A stretch of 24,072 bases of DNA from a virus: the IMG/VR virus record IMGVR_UViG_3300006789_000158, positions 1-24,072 of that record; one strand, given 5' to 3'. A model generated the notes under the pieces. That model searched no databases. It saw nothing but the letters and a program-made list of their open reading frames with translations, and had not been told where the DNA came from. How positions within the stretch are numbered: the stretch's first letter is position 1; each line of letters begins with the position of its first letter. The translations under genes and the position numbers were made by a program. Positions 17,301 through 23,843 of the stretch are shown here, one piece after another.

Positions 17301-17820
17301 GTGGATCTAATAAGAAAGTTACATCTTCATCAATCTCATCTTCTGGTATTAAAAGTACATCTTCTTCAACTGGATCAATAATTTCTTCTATTACAGAAAC
17401 ATTTTGTAGAGAGGCTTCACTAATTGATGAATATAATTTTAATAATTTTTTCTTCTCTGATTCCTGATGAGTATTTACAATTAAATAAAGATTATTATCT
17501 TCTGTATACAAATAATGTGATAGATCATTTACATCAATATTATCAAATGTAACATGAAATGTTAATGGTTTTCTTGGGTTAGTACCTTCATAATCACCAT
17601 CTTGTGCCGATAATGATATTCCTTCATCTTTAAAATTTGCTTCTACAACTATAGTATCACGACTTTTAACCTCTACAATTTCAGATATAAATGGAGCATA
17701 TTGAGGTATTGATTCAACTACTTTTCCTACTCCAGGGGCATTTTTTTCCTGTTCACCAGCAGCTTTTCGTGCATCTCTTTGAGCATCTTTTTCTGTATAA
17801 TTTGGATCTTGCTTAGCCAT
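14365..17820 (-). CDS. Large baseplate protein, gp7/P2-gpI-like, with LamG-like domain
   Basis: The 1151-aa protein has an acidic N-terminal half (about 1-350) and then a region resembling P2 tail protein I and the T4 gp7 core: FLKFIDMVGEMYDEVWTYI (about 386-404), YSNDLIQDVAKSFGLDLY, and IPFFLKTKGTLKSLRGMVN with MFGIPATILDVREYGG (about 483-519). Residues about 537-750 form a concanavalin/LamG-like sandwich (KSLDFRGGQYVQVP, WSVMVSR, MMEFRYWNSPLT), suggesting glycan or protein binding. A conserved-looking C-terminal part (YFDQIIFKQIKDILPARTR) follows. In T4, gp7 joins two gp6 chains and gp25 in the wedge, and both partners are encoded just upstream; T4 gp7 is of similar size (1032 aa). I infer the wedge gp7 role from this; the LamG insertion looks specialised. 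The ATG overlaps the stop of the 83-aa ORF (TAATG). Confidence 0.75.
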   Translation of the reverse strand: MAKQDPNYTEKDAQRDARKAAGEQEKNAPGVGKVVESIPQYAPFISEIVEVKSRDTIVVEANFKDEGISLSAQDGDYEGTNPRKPLTFHVTFDNIDVNDLSHYLYTEDNNLYLIVNTHQESEKKKLLKLYSSISEASLQNVSVIEEIIDPVEEDVLLIPEDEIDEDVTFLLDPQFDLEAAQGSFFDNKSTQYKNLSDLITSDVNISEQIRTDILSSSLQSVDLNIDFEKYDNFTVFGSAVSKLDNAKYKFDKIESLLTTSASLATNSTTGSLGKELSSVHRQIRDVKLNFTPYEKYLYSTVSTVVSGSEFLGTERYNASWPKTGSGTFSDPYTPITSSHADFTSWYGSVVNETGQAYSASVFDMDNENRLANRIPKYIVQDNSNEDFLKFIDMVGEMYDEVWTYINHIPKIYENYDSNKKGYSNDLIQDVAKSFGLDLYNGADLLDLPRYQYGQYQSGSDSAFTTYSAEPQKDLGRKIHRRLVNNIPFFLKTKGTLKSLRGMVNMFGIPATILDVREYGGPSLPGQVKSFNIKRKFTKSLDFRGGQYVQVPWVHDGNTGRRPDTVEFRFNSVNSGSQTLVEAVNGSTKHWEVKLREDSGTTDNVGHVDFQLSGSSGYVSMSTSAMPLYDGEFWSVMVSRESGSGAYVASDSGSQAVTYRLAAKKYDAGRGKIYYASETSMSIDGANTVSQSLNTSWLTPNQVNVGYGAAGYLTGSMMEFRYWNSPLTMSAFDNHVTSPKAYNGNHASASYTDLVFRLSFDDNKDLSVAANTQLQDKSGDTSLTTITGSAKNFSGNFYASVVDEDKMLVPNIGPKKESNVKMRVISSSLEGGGLQPYIPGYSSKRSEKSLLDVAPKDSPKVGIFFSPTDVIDEDIVRSLADLDFHQYVGDPRDLPKPRYRRLHEIKNAYWQKYSSPNNFWDYMRLIKYFDQIIFKQIKDILPARTRPEFGLTVKQNILERSKDIISRGLSFESPNFEGHIDASIYAKEVTTKLTGSINDKEGIISGSTEIFNIPTLTRLNYTGSHKGYWGNTYISSSVTSGGPEYVFEEVLQPEITGSIISPHNLETKYYYSSSVSRSLNLYYSSSAIRSDIDNKYDQFCALANLMFEGCKQTNATTVLNSYAGNFDPVETSDTTPLRIVSQDPGKSQLRIE

Positions 17821-18071
17821 TATAAATCAAACTCGTCTCGTTCAGTTGAAAGCCCACCACGACCTCCAGTTGTTGTTTCTGTAGTATCATCTTTAAGACC
17901 TACATCTAAATTTGGATTTTCTTCATCATCTACTGTATCTGTTACAGTATTTGTTTTTGTAGTTGTTCTATTAGTATTATCCGTTACAGTAAGATTAGTT
18001 GTTTTATATGATATAATAAATGCATTATCTATAGTTAACTTACCCCCTACCATAGCTGGAGAAAATCCCAT
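17820..18071 (-). CDS. Small Thr/Asp-rich protein (83 aa), possibly the detached C-terminus of the upstream gene product
   Basis: The 83-aa ORF begins MGFSPAMVGGKLTIDNAFII and ends in a low-complexity Thr/Asp/Glu tail. It is in the same frame as the upstream 204-aa gene, with only the TAA at 18084-18086 and four sense codons between that stop and this ATG. There is no strong SD (only GAAG next to the ATG). Reading through the TAA would give one continuous protein of about 291 residues. It could therefore be a separate reinitiated protein, a readthrough extension, or a piece of a gene split by a nonsense change. It overlaps the ATG of the 1151-aa gene by one base. Confidence 0.55.
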   Translation of the reverse strand: MGFSPAMVGGKLTIDNAFIISYKTTNLTVTDNTNRTTTKTNTVTDTVDDEENPNLDVGLKDDTTETTTGGRGGLSTERDEFDL

Positions 18072-18083
18072 ATCTTCAGCTGT

Positions 18084-18698
18084 TTAAGTTGCTTTAATTT
18101 TATAAGGATCAGAAGTATCTACTTTTACAGTTCCTTCTGAAGTATAATCATCTGTACTTTTTGGAATGTAATCATATGCTGCAGTATCAAAATTTATAAA
18201 ATTAGATGCATATGAAGTTTTTTCAGTTACATCTATATTTTTTAATTGTAATCTAACTTCTTTTCTGGATGGACTTATATCTGACACATCATATGCTAAT
18301 TTTACCCTTGTTAATGGTTCAACATTTGTATCTTGTGGATTTGTTCCAGTATAATACTTACCTTCAATTTTTTGAACTGCTCCTTTCCACAATTCTCTAT
18401 CGTTATCAAAGAATCCATATACACTCGAACCAGCTTTTCTTCTAAGAAAATTCAATCTTACTTTATAAGATCCAGCTATATATCCTAATTTTCTAAGTAT
18501 TCTTCCTGGATTAAAATTAAATAATTCTCCTACTTTCAATTCTTCTACAGATATTTCTGTAGTTTCTATTACTTCACCAGTTTGATCTAAAACTGTTACT
18601 AATACAAAATCTCTAGTATCATTTCCAAATGACGTCGGATGTGCTGTAGAAGTATACAACATATTAAAATCATTATATGTTAATTCATTACTTGGCAT
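18084..18698 (-). CDS. Virion structural protein (204 aa)
   Basis: The 204-aa protein sits in the middle of the baseplate operon, joined to the upstream gene by a TAATG overlap. A beta-rich segment (about 28-125) contains FVLVTVLDQTG, a GRILRKLGYIAGSYKVRLNF stretch and LWKGAVQKIEGKYYTG. This layout resembles N-terminal segments of other phage fibre and baseplate proteins that describe a deformable axis, but I do not recognise the family. No catalytic motif is visible. The ORF ends at a TAA beyond which the same frame stays open for another 87 codons (see the 83-aa ORF). Confidence 0.65.
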   Translation of the reverse strand: MPSNELTYNDFNMLYTSTAHPTSFGNDTRDFVLVTVLDQTGEVIETTEISVEELKVGELFNFNPGRILRKLGYIAGSYKVRLNFLRRKAGSSVYGFFDNDRELWKGAVQKIEGKYYTGTNPQDTNVEPLTRVKLAYDVSDISPSRKEVRLQLKNIDVTEKTSYASNFINFDTAAYDYIPKSTDDYTSEGTVKVDTSDPYKIKAT

Positions 18699-19720
18699 TA
18701 GTCAACCTGTACTTTAATTGGACCCGAAGTAATCTCCCCTTGGGTTTGAGAATCCGATATTTTGCATGTAAAAACTCTTGTTGCATGATTTTTTCTATAT
18801 TTAGCTGGAAAATATTCTACTACTTCTTTATCAGTAGCCCCATATCTATCACTTGGAAAAATTTCATTTCCATCAACAAACCATCTATATGTCATCCCAG
18901 TACCACCTACTGCATCTACTTTTATATATATTTTTTTCCAACCACTTGATAATTTCCCATTTTTTCTACGTTGAGTTCTTTTGGAAACTCTATATGGTAA
19001 TTCAAGAACTCCAGTAACATCAACTTTAGGAGTCGTAGCAACACTATAAGGTAAATTTTTAACAAACCTTAATTTTTGATAACCAGCATCAGCTGATGCT
19101 ATTGGATTTCCCTTTTGCTCCCAATCTGCCCGAGAATATGGTTGAGTAGTATCTACAAAATTATTCATTTCCGCTAAATAAGAAGTCCACGCCGCTTCTT
19201 TTTCAGCAGTTTCTGCTATCAATGATTCTAATTCTTTTAACTCTCGTTCTAACTCTGCTTTAATTCTAGCTAATTCATCCATTCCACCTATATATTCAAC
19301 ACTTGTTTCAACCAAATACCTATGTGAATTTATTGTACCTTCTCCTGGTATACTTCCTTTTAATCTTTCATATTCATTAAATAATTCTTCTATACTTAAT
19401 CCTAAGCCAGCCCCACCCATTAACTCTTTAAAATTTTTATCTACAATATCATCAACTTTATCTGATTCTGGGGAAGTTTTTTCTAAATTTACTGGAACTA
19501 ATTGATCAGTTGAATCTACTCCATAAAGATCTAAATCTGAATCAACTGATATTATTGTTCCATTCTTAGTTCTAAATACTGTACTACCATCTTCTCTTGA
19601 TCCAGTTAAAAATAAATCTTGATATTCACTTTCTAAGCGTTTTAAACGTTTAGCTTGAAATGAATCAAGTTTTTCTTTGAACCTCGAATCAGTTTTAACT
19701 TGTTCGAATGTTATTGGCAT
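18698..19720 (-). CDS. Coiled-coil plus Ig-like structural protein (340 aa)
   Basis: The 340-aa protein has a charged N-terminal helix (RFKEKLDSFQAKRLKRLESE, about 13-32), a strongly heptad-like acidic/basic segment (ELARIKAELERELKELESLI, about 149-168) and a C-terminal Ig-like domain (about 245-340) with the hallmark YRWFVDGNEI and the terminal strand CKISDSQTQGEITSGPIKV. A coiled coil followed by an Ig domain fits an elongated oligomeric virion component such as a baseplate peripheral or fibre-connector protein. Both ends overlap their neighbours as TAATG, indicating translational coupling. I cannot match it to a specific T4 gene product. Confidence 0.65.
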   Translation of the reverse strand: MPITFEQVKTDSRFKEKLDSFQAKRLKRLESEYQDLFLTGSREDGSTVFRTKNGTIISVDSDLDLYGVDSTDQLVPVNLEKTSPESDKVDDIVDKNFKELMGGAGLGLSIEELFNEYERLKGSIPGEGTINSHRYLVETSVEYIGGMDELARIKAELERELKELESLIAETAEKEAAWTSYLAEMNNFVDTTQPYSRADWEQKGNPIASADAGYQKLRFVKNLPYSVATTPKVDVTGVLELPYRVSKRTQRRKNGKLSSGWKKIYIKVDAVGGTGMTYRWFVDGNEIFPSDRYGATDKEVVEYFPAKYRKNHATRVFTCKISDSQTQGEITSGPIKVQVD

Positions 19721-20844
19721 TATCTACTCACTTTAAAAGTGTGATCTTGAAGAGATATTACATCTTGCTCATTTGATGTGCTCTGGCTTACAGTTGCTTT
19801 AAATTGAACATTATAAATTCGTTCTGGTTGTAATCCATTTAACCAAAGATTAAAATAATTTCCTGTTGAATCGCAGCTTACTATTGAACCGCTTCCAAAT
19901 GGAATTATAACTTCTTCTGTTTGTGCATCTTTTATAGAATAATAAGTACTGCCACTTGGTAAATACTTTACACCCAATTGAGTAGGTGTAGTAGCATAAG
20001 TTTTTTCTGGATATCTAGCCCGTCCTACCACTCGTATTTTTGTTTTAGAATCTTGCTTATATTCACTCCTCAACCCCTTAACATAAAAAGCCATATCATC
20101 ATAATCAGAGCCTGTTATTGGTTGTAAACTTCCTGTACTCCAAGAACTATCATCCCAAACTGCTTCTAACTTTGGTGAATAAATTGTATTTGTATCTCTT
20201 GAGAAAAAACTAAAATTTCCTAAATGTGTTGTACTTCCCTCTGGTTGAGAAGTATCTGCATTTTTCAGACTACCACTTCTCTTTACTAAAAACCCTTCGT
20301 TTGGATATGTTGAGCCAGAATAAATCCAAGCATTCATTATATCTGTTACATTCATTCTCATATCAGTAGTTGAATGATCGTAAGATTGTGAAGCATCAAG
20401 TTTAGCGCCACCACTACCACTATACCAAGTAGCACCAGATCCCGATAAACTGCCTGACATCCAATATTGACCTGAACTCTTTCCTTGACTATATTTCCAA
20501 CTAACTCCATTTGTTATTTGAGGATTAGAATCAAATTCTCCTGTTCCACCAGTCCAAGATTGACTTACAGGATGAGCATATAAAAGATCACTAGTTGTTA
20601 ATTCTTCTGGGTTTGCATCATACATATTTAAATAATACTTTGCAGTAGATGGTATTAACCCACTTATTACTGAAGAACTAATATAGGTTAAATCAAATTT
20701 AACTAACGCTCGTGAAACATTTACAGTATCACCAGTAGCACTCACATCTTTCCTAACCTCTAATATAGGATCCAATCCCGTATTCATAGATTGACTTGCT
20801 TGATATATTGTAGCATCTACGCTTGGATATTCAAAATAATGCAT
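19720..20844 (-). CDS. DNRLRE-like structural protein (374 aa)
   Basis: The 374-aa protein opens with a pattern typical of DNRLRE-type beta-sandwich modules: DATIYQASQSMNTG, an EVRKD strand, then SRALVKFDLTYI (about 43-54), YYLNMYDA and later MRMNVTDIMNAWIYSG and NEGFLVKRSG, where a lattice or carbohydrate-binding-like domain closes (about 10-235). The C-terminal part is beta-rich with GLQPERIYNVQFKA (Fn3/Ig-like). Such domains are found in cell-surface and phage-fibre proteins. Operon position places it in the baseplate; whether it binds glycans is unknown. It follows the gp6 C-terminal gene by three bases. Confidence 0.6.
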   Translation of the reverse strand: MHYFEYPSVDATIYQASQSMNTGLDPILEVRKDVSATGDTVNVSRALVKFDLTYISSSVISGLIPSTAKYYLNMYDANPEELTTSDLLYAHPVSQSWTGGTGEFDSNPQITNGVSWKYSQGKSSGQYWMSGSLSGSGATWYSGSGGAKLDASQSYDHSTTDMRMNVTDIMNAWIYSGSTYPNEGFLVKRSGSLKNADTSQPEGSTTHLGNFSFFSRDTNTIYSPKLEAVWDDSSWSTGSLQPITGSDYDDMAFYVKGLRSEYKQDSKTKIRVVGRARYPEKTYATTPTQLGVKYLPSGSTYYSIKDAQTEEVIIPFGSGSIVSCDSTGNYFNLWLNGLQPERIYNVQFKATVSQSTSNEQDVISLQDHTFKVSR

Positions 20845-20847
20845 TTA

Positions 20848-21429
20848 TTATCCCCCTATAGTTCCAACTACTTTACCCTGTATATCTGAATCTGAATATT
20901 TCAATTCAAACATACTTGGATCTAATGATGTATGATATATTCCATTATAATATGCTTTATCCATATCATATACATTTCCAGAGTAACCATCAGCAGTTCG
21001 GTATTTATTTGTAATAATTATTTGTGGCTTATCAGCAGGATTTGCAGTAGATGCTACAGCATCTTCTGGTGTTACTACAACAGCAACTCCCTCAACAACT
21101 GATAATTTATATAATAAATCAGATATAACTATAGGTTGGTTTATTTGCCACCTATCAATATTAAAAAATGATTTTACTTCATTTATACATCTAACTAAAA
21201 CTTCATTTTTATTAAATTGTGGTAATGTCATTATAGAAAATTTAACTCCAATATTAATAACATACGCAGTTTTAATATTAATAGCATCTGTTACCATTCT
21301 ATATTGTCCTAAATATGTTTGTAAATTTTCTTTAGTTGCTTGATTGGGTGCAGTTAAATTTTTATTTCCATCATATGATAAAACATATAAATTTAATGCT
21401 AGTGGGTTTTTATTATCTTGATTGGCCAT
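20848..21429 (-). CDS. gp6: Baseplate wedge gp6 (J-like), C-terminal portion as a separate gene
   Basis: The 193-aa protein matches the C-terminal part of T4-type gp6 as I know the family: NPLALNLYVLSYD (8-20), NLQTYLGQYRMVTDAINI (35-52), YVINIGVKFSI (56-66), then FFNIDRWQINQPIVISDLLY (88-107) and a VEGV turn (112-115). The strand-helix-strand around IGVKF and the QPI-xx-SDLL element are the usual J-family C-terminal domain. With the upstream 488-aa product the total is 681 residues, close to the T4 gp6 length of 660. The ATG lies 5 bases beyond the upstream TAA and in another frame (a -1 shift would join them); the SD is weak (GGAT). Two polypeptides probably assemble as one gp6 unit, or a frameshift product exists. 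Confidence 0.75.
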   Translation of the reverse strand: MANQDNKNPLALNLYVLSYDGNKNLTAPNQATKENLQTYLGQYRMVTDAINIKTAYVINIGVKFSIMTLPQFNKNEVLVRCINEVKSFFNIDRWQINQPIVISDLLYKLSVVEGVAVVVTPEDAVASTANPADKPQIIITNKYRTADGYSGNVYDMDKAYYNGIYHTSLDPSMFELKYSDSDIQGKVVGTIGG

Positions 21430-21434
21430 AGTTT

Positions 21435-22901
21435 TTATCCATAAATTGATTTCTGAACAGTACCACCTTGTGTTTCATCTTTTGAATCACTTGAAGTTGC
21501 TCCAATAGTATCACTAGTTTTTTCTGCTATATCACTTAAATGATCATCTTGTACTACATAAACTTTTGCAATACTTCCAAATCTAGAAGGCATTGCTAAT
21601 GATCTTACCATATAATCATTCTTAGTAACTGCTCTATTTTGTGATTGAAAATTAGCAGCTGCATTACTTTTTATTTCTTGTAATGTTTCTGCATTTTTAG
21701 CTCCCACAGCTGCTTCATTATTTATAGCCCTAATAGACTGTAATGTAGCAGTTACAGTAGCTGAATTTAAAGTGCTTGAATTTGGTATTGATGTTACTTT
21801 ATTTACAATTCTTGATAATTGTTTAACACCTACATTATCTGTATGTGAAGCGCCGTGCGCAAAAACAACTGTTAATGTTGTATTAGATGGTGCTAATCCA
21901 TAAGTCCGCGTTTTTAAAAAATTACTTGGGTCAAATGTAGTATCTAATTTAGAAACTCCTGTAGAAAGAGATGATCCAACATTATCTGGATTTGGTATAA
22001 TTTCTTCATCAGGATTATCTGAAACTCCTGAACCAAATCTTAATTCAGTTCTATTATCACCTCGTAAATATGTAACAAATCTTCTTGGTGTTCTAATAAG
22101 TTTCATTAGATATGGTGTATCTCCAGCATAATCACTTAAATCTGGAGAATTTGTGGTATTATTTGCACTTTCATCTAAAACTGTATCCTGTCCTAAAGAC
22201 ATTACTTCATACCACTTATTTCCATCACTATCGGATACTGAAATTATTTCGTTAATATTTTCATTCCCCAGTACACTAATTGTATATTGTTCTGCTGCTG
22301 AATATGTTATATACTCTGTACTAACGTTCCCACTAACCGCGTCCACTTTCTTTCTTAATAAAAATTTTGTTGGTGTACCATCTGCAGATTCTTGATATTT
22401 TTCAAAATAAGTAGGATCTATAGAACTTGAAACTTGAAAATTTATAGGTTCTGTAGTTCTAAATGTTGCTGTATTGGCTTTTGTAGAAAGTCTCATCCCA
22501 GCATTTATAGTAGGAGCATAAGACCAATTTGGTGTAACATTAGCTCCTGAACCTTGTGATGGAACTGTACAGTATACATCTACTTTACAAGAAGCTGGAA
22601 CTCCTGTTTTTGGTTTATATCCTAATGATTGTGCTATATCATATACAGTTTTCTTTTCTTCAGCATATGCTAAAATAGTTTCTTTAAAAGTATTATCTAC
22701 ATAATAAGAAAGAACATCTCCAACATATGATGCCATCTCTACAAACATCATTCCAATAGAACTATCACTAAAATCTGTATAGGTAGTTGGAAAATATGTT
22801 TTAGCATGCTCTACAAGACTTTCTCTAAATTGTGAAAAATCTTTATTTAAATACTTAACTTCTCTTTTTACGTCTTTTTTTATATTTGTTGATTCACCCA
22901 T
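21435..22901 (-). CDS. gp6: Baseplate wedge gp6 (J-like), N-terminal and central portion
   Basis: The 488-aa protein starts with the canonical baseplate-J/gp6 N-terminus: FSQFRESLVEHAKTYFP (22-38), SSIGMMFVEMASYVGDVLSYY (47-67), DNTFKETILAYAEEKKTVYD (69-88) and IAQSLGYKP (89-97). Central beta-rich segments include RTPRRFVTYLRGDNRTELRFG and the downstream AVGAKNAETLQEIKSNA helix, with KNDYMVRSLAMPSRFGSIAKVYVVQDD near the end (given here in two blocks joined at MPSRFG). In T4, two gp6 chains and one gp7 form the wedge trifurcation that opens the baseplate. The protein ends in an acidic tail just where the C-terminal domain would continue, and that domain is encoded by the next gene. SD AGGAT precedes the ATG. 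Confidence 0.85.
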   Translation of the reverse strand: MGESTNIKKDVKREVKYLNKDFSQFRESLVEHAKTYFPTTYTDFSDSSIGMMFVEMASYVGDVLSYYVDNTFKETILAYAEEKKTVYDIAQSLGYKPKTGVPASCKVDVYCTVPSQGSGANVTPNWSYAPTINAGMRLSTKANTATFRTTEPINFQVSSSIDPTYFEKYQESADGTPTKFLLRKKVDAVSGNVSTEYITYSAAEQYTISVLGNENINEIISVSDSDGNKWYEVMSLGQDTVLDESANNTTNSPDLSDYAGDTPYLMKLIRTPRRFVTYLRGDNRTELRFGSGVSDNPDEEIIPNPDNVGSSLSTGVSKLDTTFDPSNFLKTRTYGLAPSNTTLTVVFAHGASHTDNVGVKQLSRIVNKVTSIPNSSTLNSATVTATLQSIRAINNEAAVGAKNAETLQEIKSNAAANFQSQNRAVTKNDYMVRSLAMPSRFGSIAKVYVVQDDHLSDIAEKTSDTIGATSSDSKDETQGGTVQKSIYG

Positions 22902-22920
22902 TTTTTATCCTATATGTTAT

Positions 22921-22938
22921 AGTAACGTTGATGTTACT
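22921..22938. repeat. Short inverted repeat over the gp25 stop codon
   Basis: AGTAAC (22921-22926) and GTTACT (22933-22938) are reverse complements with a 6-base loop, spanning the gp25 stop codon and the start of the 32-base gap before gp6. No T-run follows on the minus strand, so a terminator is unlikely; an RNA hairpin affecting coupling or stability is possible, and chance is not excluded. Confidence 0.3.
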
Positions 22939-23398
22939 CCTTCCCTCCGCTGATCACCGGGGCTTGGGCGGTATCTTCAACGCCCCCATCTGGAGTTACT
23001 GTAAATTCTAAGTTAGCTGGATCCGAAAAATCTGCTTGGAAATCTATTTTTACTACTACTGCTCCATCATGATTATCTTTTGGTTCTACGACTAAACTAT
23101 TAACAATTACCCCTGGCATATACTTCTCTACAGCCTGATTAATAGTATCATTTATCGCAGCTTCCAACTCTGAATCTCCAACTTGATATTCAAATAGTAT
23201 TCCATGTAAATTAGTACCAAAATCCTGATCCATATCTTTTTCACCTTTTTGAGTAAGTAAAAGATTTCGTAAATTGTTTTTAACAGTTGTGCCATATTCC
23301 ATAATTTGTCCAAATGTTTTAGTATCTGTTCCAAACGTTAATGGGTATGACATTCCAAACGGAATACCAAGTGCTGAATATTTTACTACGTTTGCCAT
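22934..23398 (-). CDS. gp25: Baseplate wedge protein gp25 (GPW/gp25 family)
   Basis: The 154-aa protein has the family signature: NLRNLLLTQKGEKDMDQDFG (42-61), TNLHGILFE and the amphipathic helix SELEAAINDTINQAVEKYMP (76-95), followed by the two-strand VNSLVVEPK and VVVKIDFQAD. T4 gp25 (132 aa) anchors gp6/gp7 wedges to the central hub and starts sheath assembly; it lies directly upstream of gp6 here, which supports both calls. The ATG overlaps the upstream stop as TAATG. The final about 17 codons (residues 137-154) form a Pro/Gly tail encoded by GC-rich DNA, beyond the length usual for the family. Confidence 0.9.
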   Translation of the reverse strand: MANVVKYSALGIPFGMSYPLTFGTDTKTFGQIMEYGTTVKNNLRNLLLTQKGEKDMDQDFGTNLHGILFEYQVGDSELEAAINDTINQAVEKYMPGVIVNSLVVEPKDNHDGAVVVKIDFQADFSDPANLEFTVTPDGGVEDTAQAPVISGGKE

Positions 23399-23826
23399 TA
23401 TTTACCTTTATCCATTGCTTTCATTAAATCAGAATAATCTCTTGTAAGTGCGTTAACAACTCCATCACCTACTTGGTCTGGAGTAACACCCTTTTCTGCT
23501 AAAGTTTGTGCTGCAACTCTATCTCTTTTTAGTTCAGGAGAAGCCATTTCTCCATATCCTAATACCTCTGACATATCTCCTGTAGTATAGGCTTTACCAC
23601 CCATAGTTGGATATTCTTCAGTTTCTCCCTTAAACCCAACGGTTTCATTTAAAACTTTATTTAATGTAGAGTTATCAGTATAGTTAACTGTTTCTCGTTT
23701 TACTGGCTTTGTTGCTACCATACGAGAAGGTTTTACCTGTTCCTTTATAAATATTTCGTTAACTTGCTTTTTAACCTCTTCTACTACCATTTTTCTAATA
23801 ATAGTTCTTAGTTGTTTTACTTTCAT
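23398..23826 (-). CDS. Small tail-region protein of unknown function (142 aa)
   Basis: The 142-aa protein begins with a basic amphipathic helix MKVKQLRTIIRKMVVEEVKK and continues into polar, probably disordered sequence with YPTMGGKAYTTGDMSEVLGY (about 73-92) and a C-terminal helix-rich end (ALTRDYSDLMKAM). N-termini of this LRxxIRKxVxEE type recur in marine T4-like phage genomes, but the function is unknown to me. SD AAGAGG is placed 7 bases before the ATG at 23824-23826. It couples to gp25 by TAATG. Candidates are a baseplate or neck accessory protein; nothing in the sequence decides. Confidence 0.6.
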   Translation of the reverse strand: MKVKQLRTIIRKMVVEEVKKQVNEIFIKEQVKPSRMVATKPVKRETVNYTDNSTLNKVLNETVGFKGETEEYPTMGGKAYTTGDMSEVLGYGEMASPELKRDRVAAQTLAEKGVTPDQVGDGVVNALTRDYSDLMKAMDKGK

Positions 23827-23843
23827 AACATTACCTCTTATTG

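Noticed and set aside
17779-18087. Plus-strand 102-codon hydrophobic frame
   Set aside because: It is antisense to the Thr/Asp-rich 83-aa ORF; the Val/Ser repeats mirror that composition rather than a membrane protein.
21425-21440. Programmed frameshift joining the two gp6 genes
   Set aside because: The frames would join by a -1 shift, but the A-rich run follows the stop codon and no slippery heptamer or downstream structure was found before it; kept only as an open alternative in the split-gp6 finding.
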